A stretch of DNA of 64,000 nt from Deinococcus arboris (GTDB lineage: Bacteria > Deinococcota > Deinococci > Deinococcales > Deinococcaceae), in assembly GCF_009755355.1 (NCBI RefSeq), contig NZ_WQLB01000023.1, positions 11,745-75,744 of the forward strand, written 5' to 3'. This document shows positions 48,016 through 59,402 of the stretch, piece by piece (position 1 is the stretch's first letter; every line of letters starts with the position of its first letter). The position numbers were made by a program, and so were the translations under genes. The notes beneath the pieces were generated by a model. The model did no database searches. It saw only the letters and a list, made by a program, of their open reading frames with translations, and had not been told where the DNA came from.

Positions 48016-48093
48016 GCCTAGTTCAAGGAAAGCGCAGCCAACCTCTCTGCCGTTGCTTTTCCCACTCCCCACACCCTACTTCCTACAACCCCT

Positions 48094-49179
48094 TCAGTCG
48101 CTCGCCAGGGCCAGGTCACGTAACCTGGCCTGACGGGTCAGATGCCAGCGGCTCAGGTCGGCGGCGGCGTCCCGCACGATGGCCTGGGCATGCGGCAGCG
48201 CGGCGCGGCGGCTGGCCATGTTGCGGGCCACGATGCCGGTCAGGTCGTCCAGATTGTGCAGGTGCGCGCCGGGTACCCCCGCAATGTCCGGGTCCAGAAT
48301 GCGCGGCACGCTGATGTCAATCAGGAACATGGGCCGCCCCGGACGCTGGCGCAGCGCGGCCTGCACGCCGTCCCCGTGCAGGACATAGTGCGGTGCGGCG
48401 CTGGAGGCAATCAGCACGTCGGCTTCGGGCAGAACCTCGTGCAGGTATTCGGCGGCGCAGGCGCGGCCTCCCAGTTTCTCAGCCAGCTGACGGGCGCGCT
48501 CGGCGGTGCGGTTCACCACGATCACGTCGTCCACGCCGGCGGCGCGCAGATGGGTCAGGGTCAGCTCGGCGGTCTCGCCGGCGCCCAGAATCAGGGCAGT
48601 GCGGCTCGCCAGTCCCCCCAGCGCGGCCTGCGCCAGTTCCACGGCGGCGCTGGACACACTGACGACCTTGTCGCTCATGCCGGTTTCAAAGCGCACGCGC
48701 TTACCCGCCGCCAGGGCGCCCTGCGCGACCTTATTGAGCGTCGTGCCTGTCAGGCCGCGCGCGCGGGCGTCCTGCCAGGCGCGTTTGACCTGGCCCTGAA
48801 TCTGCGTTTCGCCAATGACGAGGCTGTCCAGGCCGGCGGCCACCCGGTACAGATGCGTGACCGCCGCCTCGCCCCGGTGGACATACAGGTGGCCGTCCAA
48901 GGCGTGGCCCCAGGCACCTTCAAAGGCGGCCAGCGGGTCGCCGGTCAGGCCCGCCAGATACACTTCTGTGCGGTTACAGGTGGCCAGCAGCATGACTTCC
49001 TGCGCGTGCCGGGCCAGGTGGGCCAGCAGCGGGCCTTCCTCGCCGGCCCGCACGGCAGCGCGCTCACGGACCTCGACCGGGGCCGTCTGGTGGTTGAGGC
49101 CCACCACGGCGATGTCCAGCGACTCTGGCAGCGGCAGGCCCGCCAGAAAGGTGCGGGCGGTGGGGCAGGTCAGGGTCAC
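48094..49179 (-). CDS. hemA: Glutamyl-tRNA reductase
   Basis: 361 residues. The catalytic Cys68 is in [23 protein letters not shown] at the N-terminus and [10 protein letters not shown], then the NADP-binding [13 protein letters not shown], are as expected. It makes glutamate 1-semialdehyde for tetrapyrrole synthesis. The GTG start overlaps the stop of the upstream dehydrogenase as GTGA, so the two are coupled. The stop lies in a G-rich motif. Confidence 0.92.
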   Translation of the reverse strand: MTLTCPTARTFLAGLPLPESLDIAVVGLNHQTAPVEVRERAAVRAGEEGPLLAHLARHAQEVMLLATCNRTEVYLAGLTGDPLAAFEGAWGHALDGHLYVHRGEAAVTHLYRVAAGLDSLVIGETQIQGQVKRAWQDARARGLTGTTLNKVAQGALAAGKRVRFETGMSDKVVSVSSAAVELAQAALGGLASRTALILGAGETAELTLTHLRAAGVDDVIVVNRTAERARQLAEKLGGRACAAEYLHEVLPEADVLIASSAAPHYVLHGDGVQAALRQRPGRPMFLIDISVPRILDPDIAGVPGAHLHNLDDLTGIVARNMASRRAALPHAQAIVRDAAADLSRWHLTRQARLRDLALASD

Positions 49180-49733
49180 GCGGCCCCCAGAGCGCGGCTG
49201 ATGTCGGCGCGCAGTGTGTCCAGGGCGGCGCGTTTGCGGTCGCCGGGGAGGGTCAGGGCGTCTTCCCGTTGCGCGGCCCAACCCTGCACCTGCGCCTCGG
49301 TGGGCAGCAGGTCCGCCACGCGGGCCGTCAGGGCCTGGGCCAACAAGGGCAATTCACGCCCGGTGGTGACCGCCACCTGCACACCCGCCTGCTGGGCCAC
49401 GGCCGGGAACCGCAGGGTGCTGCGCGCCGCGTCGCCCGCATCGTTGACCAGCGTGCCCTGCGCGCGGGCGTCGCTCACCACCTGGGCATTGACCCCAGGC
49501 TGATCGGTGGCGGCCACCACCAGCGCTGCACCGGCCAGGTCGCCGCGCTGGTAGGCCCGGCGCTGAACCGTCAGCGGCAGCATGGCCAGCTCAGGCTGGA
49601 CCACCGGCGCAATGACCTGCACCTCCAGGCCGGCTGACAGCAGGGCCTTCGTGCGGCGCAGGGCGACCGCGCCGCCACCCACCACAACGGCGCGTTGTCC
49701 GTGTAGGTCGAGAAAAGCCGCCAGCAAGCTCAC
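49176..49733 (-). CDS. Precorrin-2 dehydrogenase/sirohydrochlorin ferrochelatase-like protein
   Basis: 185 residues, the N-terminal Met8/CysG_N type: [97 protein letters not shown]. It would oxidise precorrin-2 and perhaps insert iron. The GTG start lies 7 nt behind TATCCT. Coupling with hemA places both at the branch of haem and sirohaem synthesis. Confidence 0.85.
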   Translation of the reverse strand: MSLLAAFLDLHGQRAVVVGGGAVALRRTKALLSAGLEVQVIAPVVQPELAMLPLTVQRRAYQRGDLAGAALVVAATDQPGVNAQVVSDARAQGTLVNDAGDAARSTLRFPAVAQQAGVQVAVTTGRELPLLAQALTARVADLLPTEAQVQGWAAQREDALTLPGDRKRAALDTLRADISRALGAA

Positions 49734-49870
49734 GAGGGGTAGGATAGCGCGCGCTGACCGGGGCAGCCGTCCCCGACCGAGCGGTCGGACAGGACCGTGG
49801 GAGGGCGGGGAAGGAGAGTTTGGCCGGCGGCCCTCCTCACTCGCCCTGCGCTCTGCCCACCCCTTCCTTC

Positions 49871-50884
49871 CTACATCACCGTATCGCTCTCACGCAGCAG
49901 CAGGGGCGCGCGGAAGGCCGCCGGGCGCCAGTGGCTCTGGGCATGAATGGCCTGGGGGGGGCACGAATGCAGGCACGCCATACAGCCGGTACAGGCACTC
50001 AGGTTCAGCAGCAAATGCACACCGCCGTCGGGTTGCAGGTCGCGCGTGATGGCGTTGGTGGGGCACACGTTGGCGCATACCGGGCAGTCAATGCACTTCT
50101 CGTCCACCAGCGGGGCGGGCCACAGAATGGCGGCGTCTTCGGGCGGGGCGGGTTTGAGGCTGCGCGCCCGCCACACCCATTCCTGGGGCGTACGGTCCTC
50201 GGGCACGCTCCAGTCAATAAAGGGCAGGGGCTGGTCCGGGATGCTCTGGGCGACTTGCTGCTTGCCCGCGCGGAACAGGGCACCAAAGGCGCCGCGCCGC
50301 GAGACGGTCAAGGACCGCCCGGCGTCTTCAGGCTGGGCCGCGCGAATACTCACCTGTGCGGGCTGGCCAGTCGGCTCACGCAGGCGCTGGGCCTCGTCCA
50401 GCACCCGTTCCAGGCGGGCCGGCACGTCTGGGGCACCGACGGGACACTCGCCGCAGTCCCCGTGCAGCAGGGTCAAAGGCGTGCCCCAGGCCCCGGCTGC
50501 CGACAGCAGGGCCGGGGTCACGCGCCCCAGGCACGGCAGCGACGGTCCACCCGCGCCGCTGCGCGAACAGGTCAGGCTGGCGTCGGGGGTCGCGCGCCGG
50601 TCTGGGGCCTGCTGGTCTTTCACGCTTTGCAGCGCCGGTTCCAAGTTGTATTCCAGGGCGCCACTGGGGCACACCTGCACGCACAGGCCGCAGCCGGTGC
50701 ACTTGGCCGGGTCAATCTGCACACTCTGGCCGACCATCCCCAGACTGATGGCGCCGTGCGGGCAGGTGGCGTGACAGGCGTCGCAGCCGCCCACCGCCTG
50801 GCGCTCCAGCAAGCAGCGGGGCGCGGTAAAGCGCGGCACGAGGTTCCCGGCTTCGTCCAGCCGGGCAAGGACACCTTCAAGCAT
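49871..50884 (-). CDS. Multi-cluster 4Fe-4S ferredoxin-like protein
   Basis: 337 residues. Four cysteine motifs: CDACHATCP and CTGCGLCVQVCP near the N-terminus, CIDCPVCANVCP and CTGCMACLHSCP near the C-terminus; a central region with CGEC between them. This would carry two pairs of [4Fe-4S] clusters, as in iron-sulfur electron-transfer subunits. No catalytic partner is adjacent. TAGACT lies 6 nt before the ATG. The stop is in GATGTAGGAAGGAAGGGG, a version of the G-rich motif. Confidence 0.8.
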   Translation of the reverse strand: MLEGVLARLDEAGNLVPRFTAPRCLLERQAVGGCDACHATCPHGAISLGMVGQSVQIDPAKCTGCGLCVQVCPSGALEYNLEPALQSVKDQQAPDRRATPDASLTCSRSGAGGPSLPCLGRVTPALLSAAGAWGTPLTLLHGDCGECPVGAPDVPARLERVLDEAQRLREPTGQPAQVSIRAAQPEDAGRSLTVSRRGAFGALFRAGKQQVAQSIPDQPLPFIDWSVPEDRTPQEWVWRARSLKPAPPEDAAILWPAPLVDEKCIDCPVCANVCPTNAITRDLQPDGGVHLLLNLSACTGCMACLHSCPPQAIHAQSHWRPAAFRAPLLLRESDTVM

Positions 50885-51057
50885 GTGCGGAGTCTACGCG
50901 CGCGCGCGCCGGGGGACCGTGTCGTCTGTCCTTTGCGCCGGGTGACCGGCCGCGTAGGCACGGACCGTCCAGATCCTCACCCGGACCCTCTCTGGCTCCC
51001 CAGCCCAGGCCCAAGGCCCTGCTTGGAGGCGGCCAGGGTAAGGCACCTCCTCTCCCC
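50885..51057. other. Short gap with alternating CG run
   Basis: Holds the leaderless promoter of the ferredoxin gene, with an alternating ACGCGCGCGCGC stretch near 50897-50909. Nothing else recognised. Confidence 0.35.
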
Positions 51058-51567
51058 TCACTCGCTTATAGCTGGCAGGACCAGAATGCCGTCTTCGTCG
51101 GCATACATCATGTCGCCGGGCTGGATGGTGACCCCCGCAAAGGTCACGGGGACGCCACGCTCTCCCTGCACTTGCTTGCCGCTTTTGCGGGGATGAGGGA
51201 CCAGGGCGCGCACCCCCAGATTCAGGCGACGCAGTTCAGCGGTGTCGCGCACGCAGCCGTGCACAATGACGCCGGCCCAGCCGTTCTCAACCGCCAGTTC
51301 GCCCAGCAGCCCACCCAGCAGGGCGCAGTTAAGGCTGCCGCCGCCGTCCACGACCAGCACGCGGCCCTCGCCTGGGGTTTCCAGTTCGGCCCGCACCAGG
51401 GGGTTGTGGTCCTGAACACGCAGGGTCACGGCGGCGCCCACAAAACGGGGCCGCCCACCATATTCCGTAAAGACTGGCGCCAGCACGCGCGCCTGGGGAT
51501 GTACGTCACTCAGGTCGGTGGTGGGAAGGTCCTGGGTGGGCAGGTCAGTGCTGGGCAGAAGGGTCAT
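51058..51567 (-). CDS. rraA: RraA-like protein
   Basis: 169 residues. [60 protein letters not shown] and [16 protein letters not shown] match the RraA family (regulator of RNase E) or its close relatives, the HMG/CHA aldolases. Which activity applies cannot be told: the GCVRD with Arg and Asp fits both. A short Thr/Asp/Pro-rich repeat ([13 protein letters not shown]) is at the N-terminus. The start ATG lacks a clear -10 box. Confidence 0.82.
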   Translation of the reverse strand: MTLLPSTDLPTQDLPTTDLSDVHPQARVLAPVFTEYGGRPRFVGAAVTLRVQDHNPLVRAELETPGEGRVLVVDGGGSLNCALLGGLLGELAVENGWAGVIVHGCVRDTAELRRLNLGVRALVPHPRKSGKQVQGERGVPVTFAGVTIQPGDMMYADEDGILVLPAISE

Positions 51568-51911
51568 GCGTCAGTGAAACAGCCTGCGCTCTAACAGGCG
51601 TTTACTTCTTCAGGGACAACAGCTTTGTTGGGCTGGGAGTGAGGATGAGATGGGAAGGTTGTATGCGCCGCCAAGAGGTCAGTGGGCTGCCCCGCCCAGA
51701 GTCTCAATTGGTCTATTAACTGTTGCTTTCACCACTCAGGACAAATAAGTTTCCAAAGCTCCGCCCGGAATCCATTTATCTCCGCCCCTCTAACACGCCG
51801 TTTTCTGCGTCTGTTCAAATCGTTTTGCCTACGGCCGAGTCAGCGCTTCACTCCGCCCATTGCATAAGTGAGCCAGACTTGACAGCCGCGCCATCAGGAG
51901 TAGGATGGTTT
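51568..51911. other. Lower-GC gap with a weak repeat-like piece
   Basis: No gene supported. TTTCCAAAGCTCCGCCCGGAATCC near 51750-51775 resembles the core of the intergenic repeat family, but the ends cannot be found, so it is at best a remnant. Confidence 0.3.
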
Positions 51912-51925
51912 TGTAACCGATTACA
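51912..51925. promoter_or_regulatory. LacI-type operator, upstream copy
   Basis: TGTAACCGATTACA, a 14-bp near-palindrome of the kind bound by LacI/GalR regulators of maltose and glucoside operons. The partner site lies 71 bp downstream. Confidence 0.65.
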
Positions 51926-51982
51926 TTTAACGTTTAGGCTGCCTTGCCTCCTCACCTCCACTATCTTTAGCCTGCTATTTTC

Positions 51983-51996
51983 TGTAACCGGTTACA
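51983..51996. promoter_or_regulatory. LacI-type operator, downstream copy
   Basis: TGTAACCGGTTACA, a perfect palindrome. A TGCTATTTT extended -10 (around 51973-51981) lies immediately upstream, so a bound repressor would cover the start of transcription. Confidence 0.7.
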
Positions 51997-52053
51997 AACA
52001 CCCATTTCGTGCTCTATCCTCTTCCTTCCCCCAGGAGCCGCCAGAATCAGGCC

Positions 52054-53031
52054 ATGACCCCCGCCACCCGCGCCACCATTGACGATATTGCCCGCGCAGC
52101 TGGTGTCAGCAAGGGCACCGTGAGCCGCGTGCTCAACGGCCACTCGACCGTTGCCGAGCGCACGCGGCAGCGCGTGCAGACAGTCATGGCACAGCTGGAC
52201 TACACGCCTGACCCCGCCGCGCGGCACCTCAGCTGGCGCACCGGGCGCACGCTGGGCCTGTCACTGGACCGGGACGATCCCCTGCTTCATCCCTATCAGG
52301 TGCTGTTTCGCCGCGCCCTGGAAAGTCAGACAGCGCCGCAGGGGGTGCAACTGGTGGACCTGCGCGCCGACCTGACGCGTATGGCGCGGCTGCCCAGCGC
52401 CGTGCTGGTGCTGCACGCCCTGGACGGCGACCCCCGCCTGGAGTACCTGAAGGCTCAGGGCGTGCCCGCCGTTCTGATTGGGCATCAGCCAGGGGCCTTC
52501 TGGGTGGCGCCAGACGACGTGGGCGGCGCGCGGCTGGCCACCCAGCAGCTGACTGCGGCCGGGCACCGCCAGCTGGTTTACCTGGGCAGCGGCCCCAGCC
52601 AGGTGGCGCAGGACCGTGAATACGGCTGCCGGGACGCGGCCCGCGCCGCCGGGGCCACCCTGCACACCATTCCCAGCGATTTTTCGGTGCTGGGCGGCTA
52701 CCGCGCGGTGCGACGGGCCTGGGAGGGCGGGCTGCGGTTTACCGGCCTGTTTGCCCAGAGCGACGAGAGCGCCGCCGGAGCCGTGGCCGCTCTGGACGAC
52801 CTGGGGGTGCGGGTCCCTGAGGCCGTGAGCGTGGTGGGCTTTGACGGTCTGCCCGAACTGCCCATTCCGCTGACCCTGACCACCGTGGCGCAGGACATTC
52901 CCCGCATTGCCGCCACCGCCCTGACCCTGGTGCAGGAGGCCATTGCCGGCCGGCCGCCCAGGGGCGAATTCATTCCTGTACAGCTGATTCCCGGCGCGAC
53001 CACCGCGCCAGTCCCCGGAGGGATGCCATGA
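52054..53031 (+). CDS. LacI family transcriptional regulator
   Basis: 325 residues. ATIDDIARAAGVSKGTVSRVLNGHSTVAERTRQRVQTVMAQLDYTPD is a canonical LacI helix-turn-helix and hinge; the C-terminal effector domain resembles sugar-binding proteins (VVGFDGLPELPIPLTLTTVAQD). Two TGTAACC operators sit upstream, so it likely controls its own operon. Its stop overlaps the ATG of the binding-protein gene (ATGA), so repressor and transporter are made together. Confidence 0.88.
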   Translation: MTPATRATIDDIARAAGVSKGTVSRVLNGHSTVAERTRQRVQTVMAQLDYTPDPAARHLSWRTGRTLGLSLDRDDPLLHPYQVLFRRALESQTAPQGVQLVDLRADLTRMARLPSAVLVLHALDGDPRLEYLKAQGVPAVLIGHQPGAFWVAPDDVGGARLATQQLTAAGHRQLVYLGSGPSQVAQDREYGCRDAARAAGATLHTIPSDFSVLGGYRAVRRAWEGGLRFTGLFAQSDESAAGAVAALDDLGVRVPEAVSVVGFDGLPELPIPLTLTTVAQDIPRIAATALTLVQEAIAGRPPRGEFIPVQLIPGATTAPVPGGMP

Positions 53032-54263
53032 ACAAGACGCTCCTGCTCAGCCTCGCCGTTCTCGCTGCCAGTGCCGCCCAGACAGTGGCCGCCCAGACCA
53101 CCATCAAGATCAACGGGTACGGCGGCACCGACCCCGCCGTCGTGGGCGACCTGATCAACCGCTTTGTGAAGCCGGCGCTGGCCAAAGACAAGATCACGGT
53201 GATCTACGAGCCGCTTCAGGGCGACTACAACAAGTCCCTGACCACCCTGCTGGCCGCTGGCAACGCGGGCGACGTGTTCTACCTGCCCGCCGAGACCATT
53301 GACGGCTTTGTGGCCACCGGCAAGGTGCTGCCCCTGAACGGCCTGGTCAGCACTGGCCCCTTTATCAAGAGCCTGAACACGGCCTTTACCAAGGGCGGCC
53401 GCCTGTACGGCGTGGCCAAGGATTTCAACACCCTGACCCTGGTGTATAACCGCGACCTGTTTGACGAGGCGGGCGTGGCTTACCCCAATAACAACGACAC
53501 CTGGGCCACGCTGCAAACCAAGCTGACCACCCTGAAACAGAAACTGGGCGGCGACTACGCCGGGATTTGTCTGCAGCCCAACTGGGACCGCTTTGGCGCC
53601 TTTGCCTTTGCCACTGGCTGGCAGCAGTTTGACTCCAAGGGCAAGACCAATCTGGCCGACCCCCGGTTTGTGGAGGCTTTTAACTTCTACACCGGCCTGG
53701 CCCGCAACAAGGTGGGCATTCAGCCCAGCGAGGTCAGCGAAGGCTGGACCGGCGGCTGCCTGAAGTCCGGCAAGGTGGCGGTGGCCATTGAAGGCAACTG
53801 GGTCGTGAACTTCCTGCGCGACAACGCTCCCAACCTGAAATTCGGCACCGCCCTGATGCCCAAATACACCAAGACCGGCACGCGCGGCAACTTCCTGTAC
53901 ACCGTGGGCTGGGCTGTCAACAGCGGCACCAAGAACCGGCAGGCGGCCCTGAAGGTGCTGAACATCCTGACCAGCCCGCAGGTGCAGCAGTACGTGCTCG
54001 AACAGGGCCTGGCCATTCCCAGCCGCACCGCCCTGACCAGCAACGCCTACTTCAAGAAGACCGATCCTGGCGCCGTGAATAGCCGCCTGGTCTTTGACGG
54101 CGCCGACGACGGCAACGTGCGCGCCTTTACCTTCGGGCCGCAGGGCACCGACTGGGGCAAGCCCATTAATGAGGCCCTGGCCGCCGTGCTGAGCGGACAA
54201 AAGAGTGCCGCCGACGCCCTGAAAAAGGCGCAGGCGGACATGAACACCTTCCAGAACCGCTAG
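53028..54263 (+). CDS. Carbohydrate ABC transporter substrate-binding protein
   Basis: 411 residues with a signal peptide (LLLSLAVLAASAAQTVAAQ), lacking a lipobox Cys. IKINGYGGTDPAVVGDLINRF is the family start; VMG-type NTLTLVYNRDLFDEAGV, WAVNSGTKNRQAALKVLNILTSPQVQ and a C-terminal ADALKKAQADMNTFQNR follow. It resembles maltose/oligosaccharide-binding proteins (MalE class). The cognate permeases follow after a hairpin that may reduce their transcription. Confidence 0.88.
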   Translation: MNKTLLLSLAVLAASAAQTVAAQTTIKINGYGGTDPAVVGDLINRFVKPALAKDKITVIYEPLQGDYNKSLTTLLAAGNAGDVFYLPAETIDGFVATGKVLPLNGLVSTGPFIKSLNTAFTKGGRLYGVAKDFNTLTLVYNRDLFDEAGVAYPNNNDTWATLQTKLTTLKQKLGGDYAGICLQPNWDRFGAFAFATGWQQFDSKGKTNLADPRFVEAFNFYTGLARNKVGIQPSEVSEGWTGGCLKSGKVAVAIEGNWVVNFLRDNAPNLKFGTALMPKYTKTGTRGNFLYTVGWAVNSGTKNRQAALKVLNILTSPQVQQYVLEQGLAIPSRTALTSNAYFKKTDPGAVNSRLVFDGADDGNVRAFTFGPQGTDWGKPINEALAAVLSGQKSAADALKKAQADMNTFQNR

Positions 54264-54273
54264 GCGCGCAGCC

Positions 54274-54309
54274 GGGTCGGGGCGGCCCACTGGCGGCTGG
54301 CCCCGACCC
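54274..54309 (+). terminator. Hairpin between the binding-protein and permease genes
   Basis: GGGTCGGGGC/GCCCCGACCC (54274-54283, 54300-54309), 10 bp, followed by CCTTTGTTG. It is probably a partial terminator that keeps binding protein in excess over permease. Confidence 0.6.
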
Positions 54310-54333
54310 CCTTTGTTGTCCCCGGAGGCTCCT

Positions 54334-54452
54334 ATGCCCACACCAGGCCAGAGCGTGTCCCGAAGCTGCCGGTCCGAACGGTCTTTTCCCCGCCTTGAAG
54401 CCATTGTCTCACACCACAACGTATTGGGAACGCCCCTGCCAGAGCGCCTGAC

Positions 54453-54456
<4 letters not shown>
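54334..54456 (+). CDS. Short ORF coupled to the first permease gene (40 aa)
   Basis: Begins MPTPGQSVSRSCRSE and ends PLPERLT. It has a strong GGAGG (54324-54328) six nt before the ATG, and its stop TGA overlaps the permease ATG as ATGA (54453-54456). It has no recognised domain. Its role is probably translational coupling or leader control. Alternatively it is an N-terminal fragment of a permease, but the permease start is normal. Confidence 0.5.
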
Positions 54457-55546
<1,090 letters not shown>

Positions 55547-55550
<4 letters not shown>

Positions 55551-57082
55551 CCACCGCACTGCCCAGAGAAGATGTCCGGCAGACCGCCGCCGCGCGCGAC
55601 CGCTGGCTGGCGCGGCGGCGCTGGGCGCGGGCGGGGTGGCTGTACGCCTTCATGCTGGTCATGAGCTTCTTCTTTCTGGGGCCCTTCGTGACCGGGCTGC
55701 TCAGTTCCATGAAGGACAACCCCAACGAGTACCCGCCCTCCCTGAACATTCCGCAGCTCTCGCCTCAGCTCATCCGCCGCGCATGGTCTTTGGGCGTGCA
55801 GGGCGGGGCCGACGGCTGGCAGGGCGGGCTGTTGCCGGGCCGCACCGTGACCTTTGAAGTCAGCGTGCAGTCCCCAGCGGGCGCGCCCCAGACCCCGCCC
55901 ACCGTGGCGCTGTTTCCGTATCAGCCCGTGAGCTTGGTCGCCATTGGCCGTCAGGCCCAGGCGAAGGACTACGCCACCCTCAAGACCGAGGAGGTGGCCC
56001 AGCGCGGCGACACCCGCACCTACCGCGTCACGGTGCAGAGCCCGGTCCTGACCCGTCAGAAAGGCGAAGCGGTGCGCGCTGTTCTGGCCGCGCCCGAAGC
56101 CGACCTGCGCGCCCGGCTGCCCGGCGGTGAGGTGGTGCCTGTGGTGCTGGACACCCCCGAAGCCCAGGCCAGGCAGTACGAGCTCAGCGAGGGGCAAGCG
56201 GTGGAACTCGTGCGCGGCCCGGCCGGCTACGCCCTGCGCGGCCCCCTGTTCGAGCGCACGCCGCTGCAGGTGGACGTGCAGCGCGGTCAGAGCATCACCT
56301 CCAGCACCCTGCCGCCCAGTGACCGGCAGAACTTCGGGCGCTCGTTCGCCTACCGCAACATCACGCCCGGCGTTATCGGCTACACCTTCAACAACTACCG
56401 CCGTGCATTTAACGAAACCCGCGACAGCAAAACTGGTCAGAGCCTGTTTTTCAGCTGGGTGCTCAATTCGTTCCTGTACGCCTTCCTGCGCGTGGGGGCC
56501 GCCATCCTGTTCTGCTCGCTGGCAGGCTACGCCCTGGCCCGCATGACTTTTCCTGGCAAAGAGGCCATCTTCCTGGGCGCGGTGCTGTTCGTGCAGATGG
56601 TCCCCAGTCAGGTGAATCTGGTCAGCAATTACGTGCTGCTCAAGGACCTGAACCTGCTGAATATCTGGGGTTTGTGGCTGAGCGGCCTGGTGGCAGCGGG
56701 CGGCGTCTTCCTCATGAAGCAGTTTTTTGAAGGCATGCCGCGCGAGCTAGAAGAGTCAGCTGCCATTGACGGCGCGGGCACCTTCACCACCTTCTTCCGG
56801 GTCATGCTGCCGCAGGCGGGGCCCGCGCTGATTGCCCTGGCGATCACCCAGTTCCAGGGCGCCTGGAACGACTTTTTCTGGCCACTGGTGCTGCTGCGCG
56901 AGAACACCAGTTTTACGCTGACGGTGGGCCTCTCCAACTTCCGCGAACTCTACGGCGGCCAGGGGGACTACGGCCTGATCCTGGCCGGCGCCGTGCTGAG
57001 CGCCATTCCGGTCATCATCCTGTTTGTGGTGTTCCAGCGCTATTTCGTGGACACCGGAGCCGACAGTGCTGTGAAGGGTTGA
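55547..57082 (+). CDS. Carbohydrate ABC transporter permease, MalG type, with large insertion
   Basis: 511 residues, nearly twice the usual length. The first helix (GWLYAFMLVMSFFFLGPFVTGLLSSMK) is followed by about 215 residues of soluble sequence (ending ITPGVIGYTFNNYRRAF) before the remaining helices, which are normal, with EAA loop GMPRELEESAAIDGAGTFTTFFRVMLP. The insertion is beta-rich and would be outside the membrane, where it could bind the binding protein or sugar. No ATPase gene is nearby; a shared MsmK-type ATPase elsewhere is likely. Confidence 0.85.
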
Positions 57083-57101
57083 GATGTACGCCCAAGCGCT
57101 T

Positions 57102-57131
57102 CAAAAAGGAAATACGCCCGTACAGACGTAT
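57102..57131 (-). terminator. Terminator after the tRNA-Ser-like sequence
   Basis: On the minus strand ATACGTCT and GGGCGTAT (57112-57131) pair with two G-U pairs around a GTAC loop, followed by TTCCTTTTT (57103-57111). It directly follows the 3' end of the tRNA-like sequence. Confidence 0.65.
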
Positions 57132-57136
57132 CTCCA

Positions 57137-57222
57137 GAGAGCGTCAGGGATTCGAACCCTTGTGGACAGCCCTTCCGGTTGTCAGAGAACTTCCCACCTT
57201 CAGCCACTCTGTCAAGCGCTCC
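57137..57222 (-). pseudogene. Degenerate tRNA-Ser-like sequence
   Basis: About 86 nt. Diagnostic pieces: GACAGAGTGGCTGAAGG (D-arm of tRNA-Ser type), an extended variable region, AGGGTTCGAATCCCT (T-arm, intact) and acceptor arms GGAGCGC/ACGCTCT, with one G-U and one mismatch. The anticodon stem has two mismatches and the loop (CTCTGAC) does not give a serine anticodon. The mismatches argue for a decaying tRNA gene. The terminator behind it shows it was transcribed. Confidence 0.5.
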
Positions 57223-57286
57223 TCCCTCGCCATAGCCTGGGCGCCTCAGGTGCCTCCTTTCCTTTTCTCCTGTTCCAAGGATTCAC

Positions 57287-59179
<1,893 letters not shown>

Positions 59180-59196
59180 GAGAAAGGCAAATTGGG

Positions 59197-59225
59197 AGGC
59201 TCCATCCAATTTGCGGATGGAGCCT
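59197..59225 (+). terminator. Terminator of the glucosidase gene
   Basis: AGGCTCCATCC/GGATGGAGCCT (59197-59207, 59215-59225), 11 bp, 7-nt loop; no strong T-run. Confidence 0.6.
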
Positions 59226-59256
59226 TCACACTTACGATGCTGGGCAAGCTGCGCTT

Positions 59257-59402
59257 GCCACCCCCCACCCCAACCCTCCCCCACAAGGAGGGAGGGAGAA
59301 AAACATTACGGCCGGCGCGCTCCATTTCCCGTGTACTGCCTCCCGCCAACCGCACCCCCCTCTTTTCCCACTCCCCACAACCCACTTCCTACACCCCCCA
59401 CT
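59257..59402 (-). other. G-rich 3' flank of the ABC exporter operon
   Basis: On the minus strand the 3' flank contains runs G5-A-G3-TT-G4-T-G6 (59261-59282), a canonical G-quadruplex-forming pattern, and GTGTAGGAAGTGGGTTGTGGGG near the exporter stop codon, the recurrent G-rich motif. Confidence 0.55.

Noticed and set aside
51745..51850. Eighth copy of the intergenic repeat
   Set aside because: Only one block of the core (TTTCCAAAGCTCCGCCCGGAATCC) is similar; the ends and hairpin are missing.
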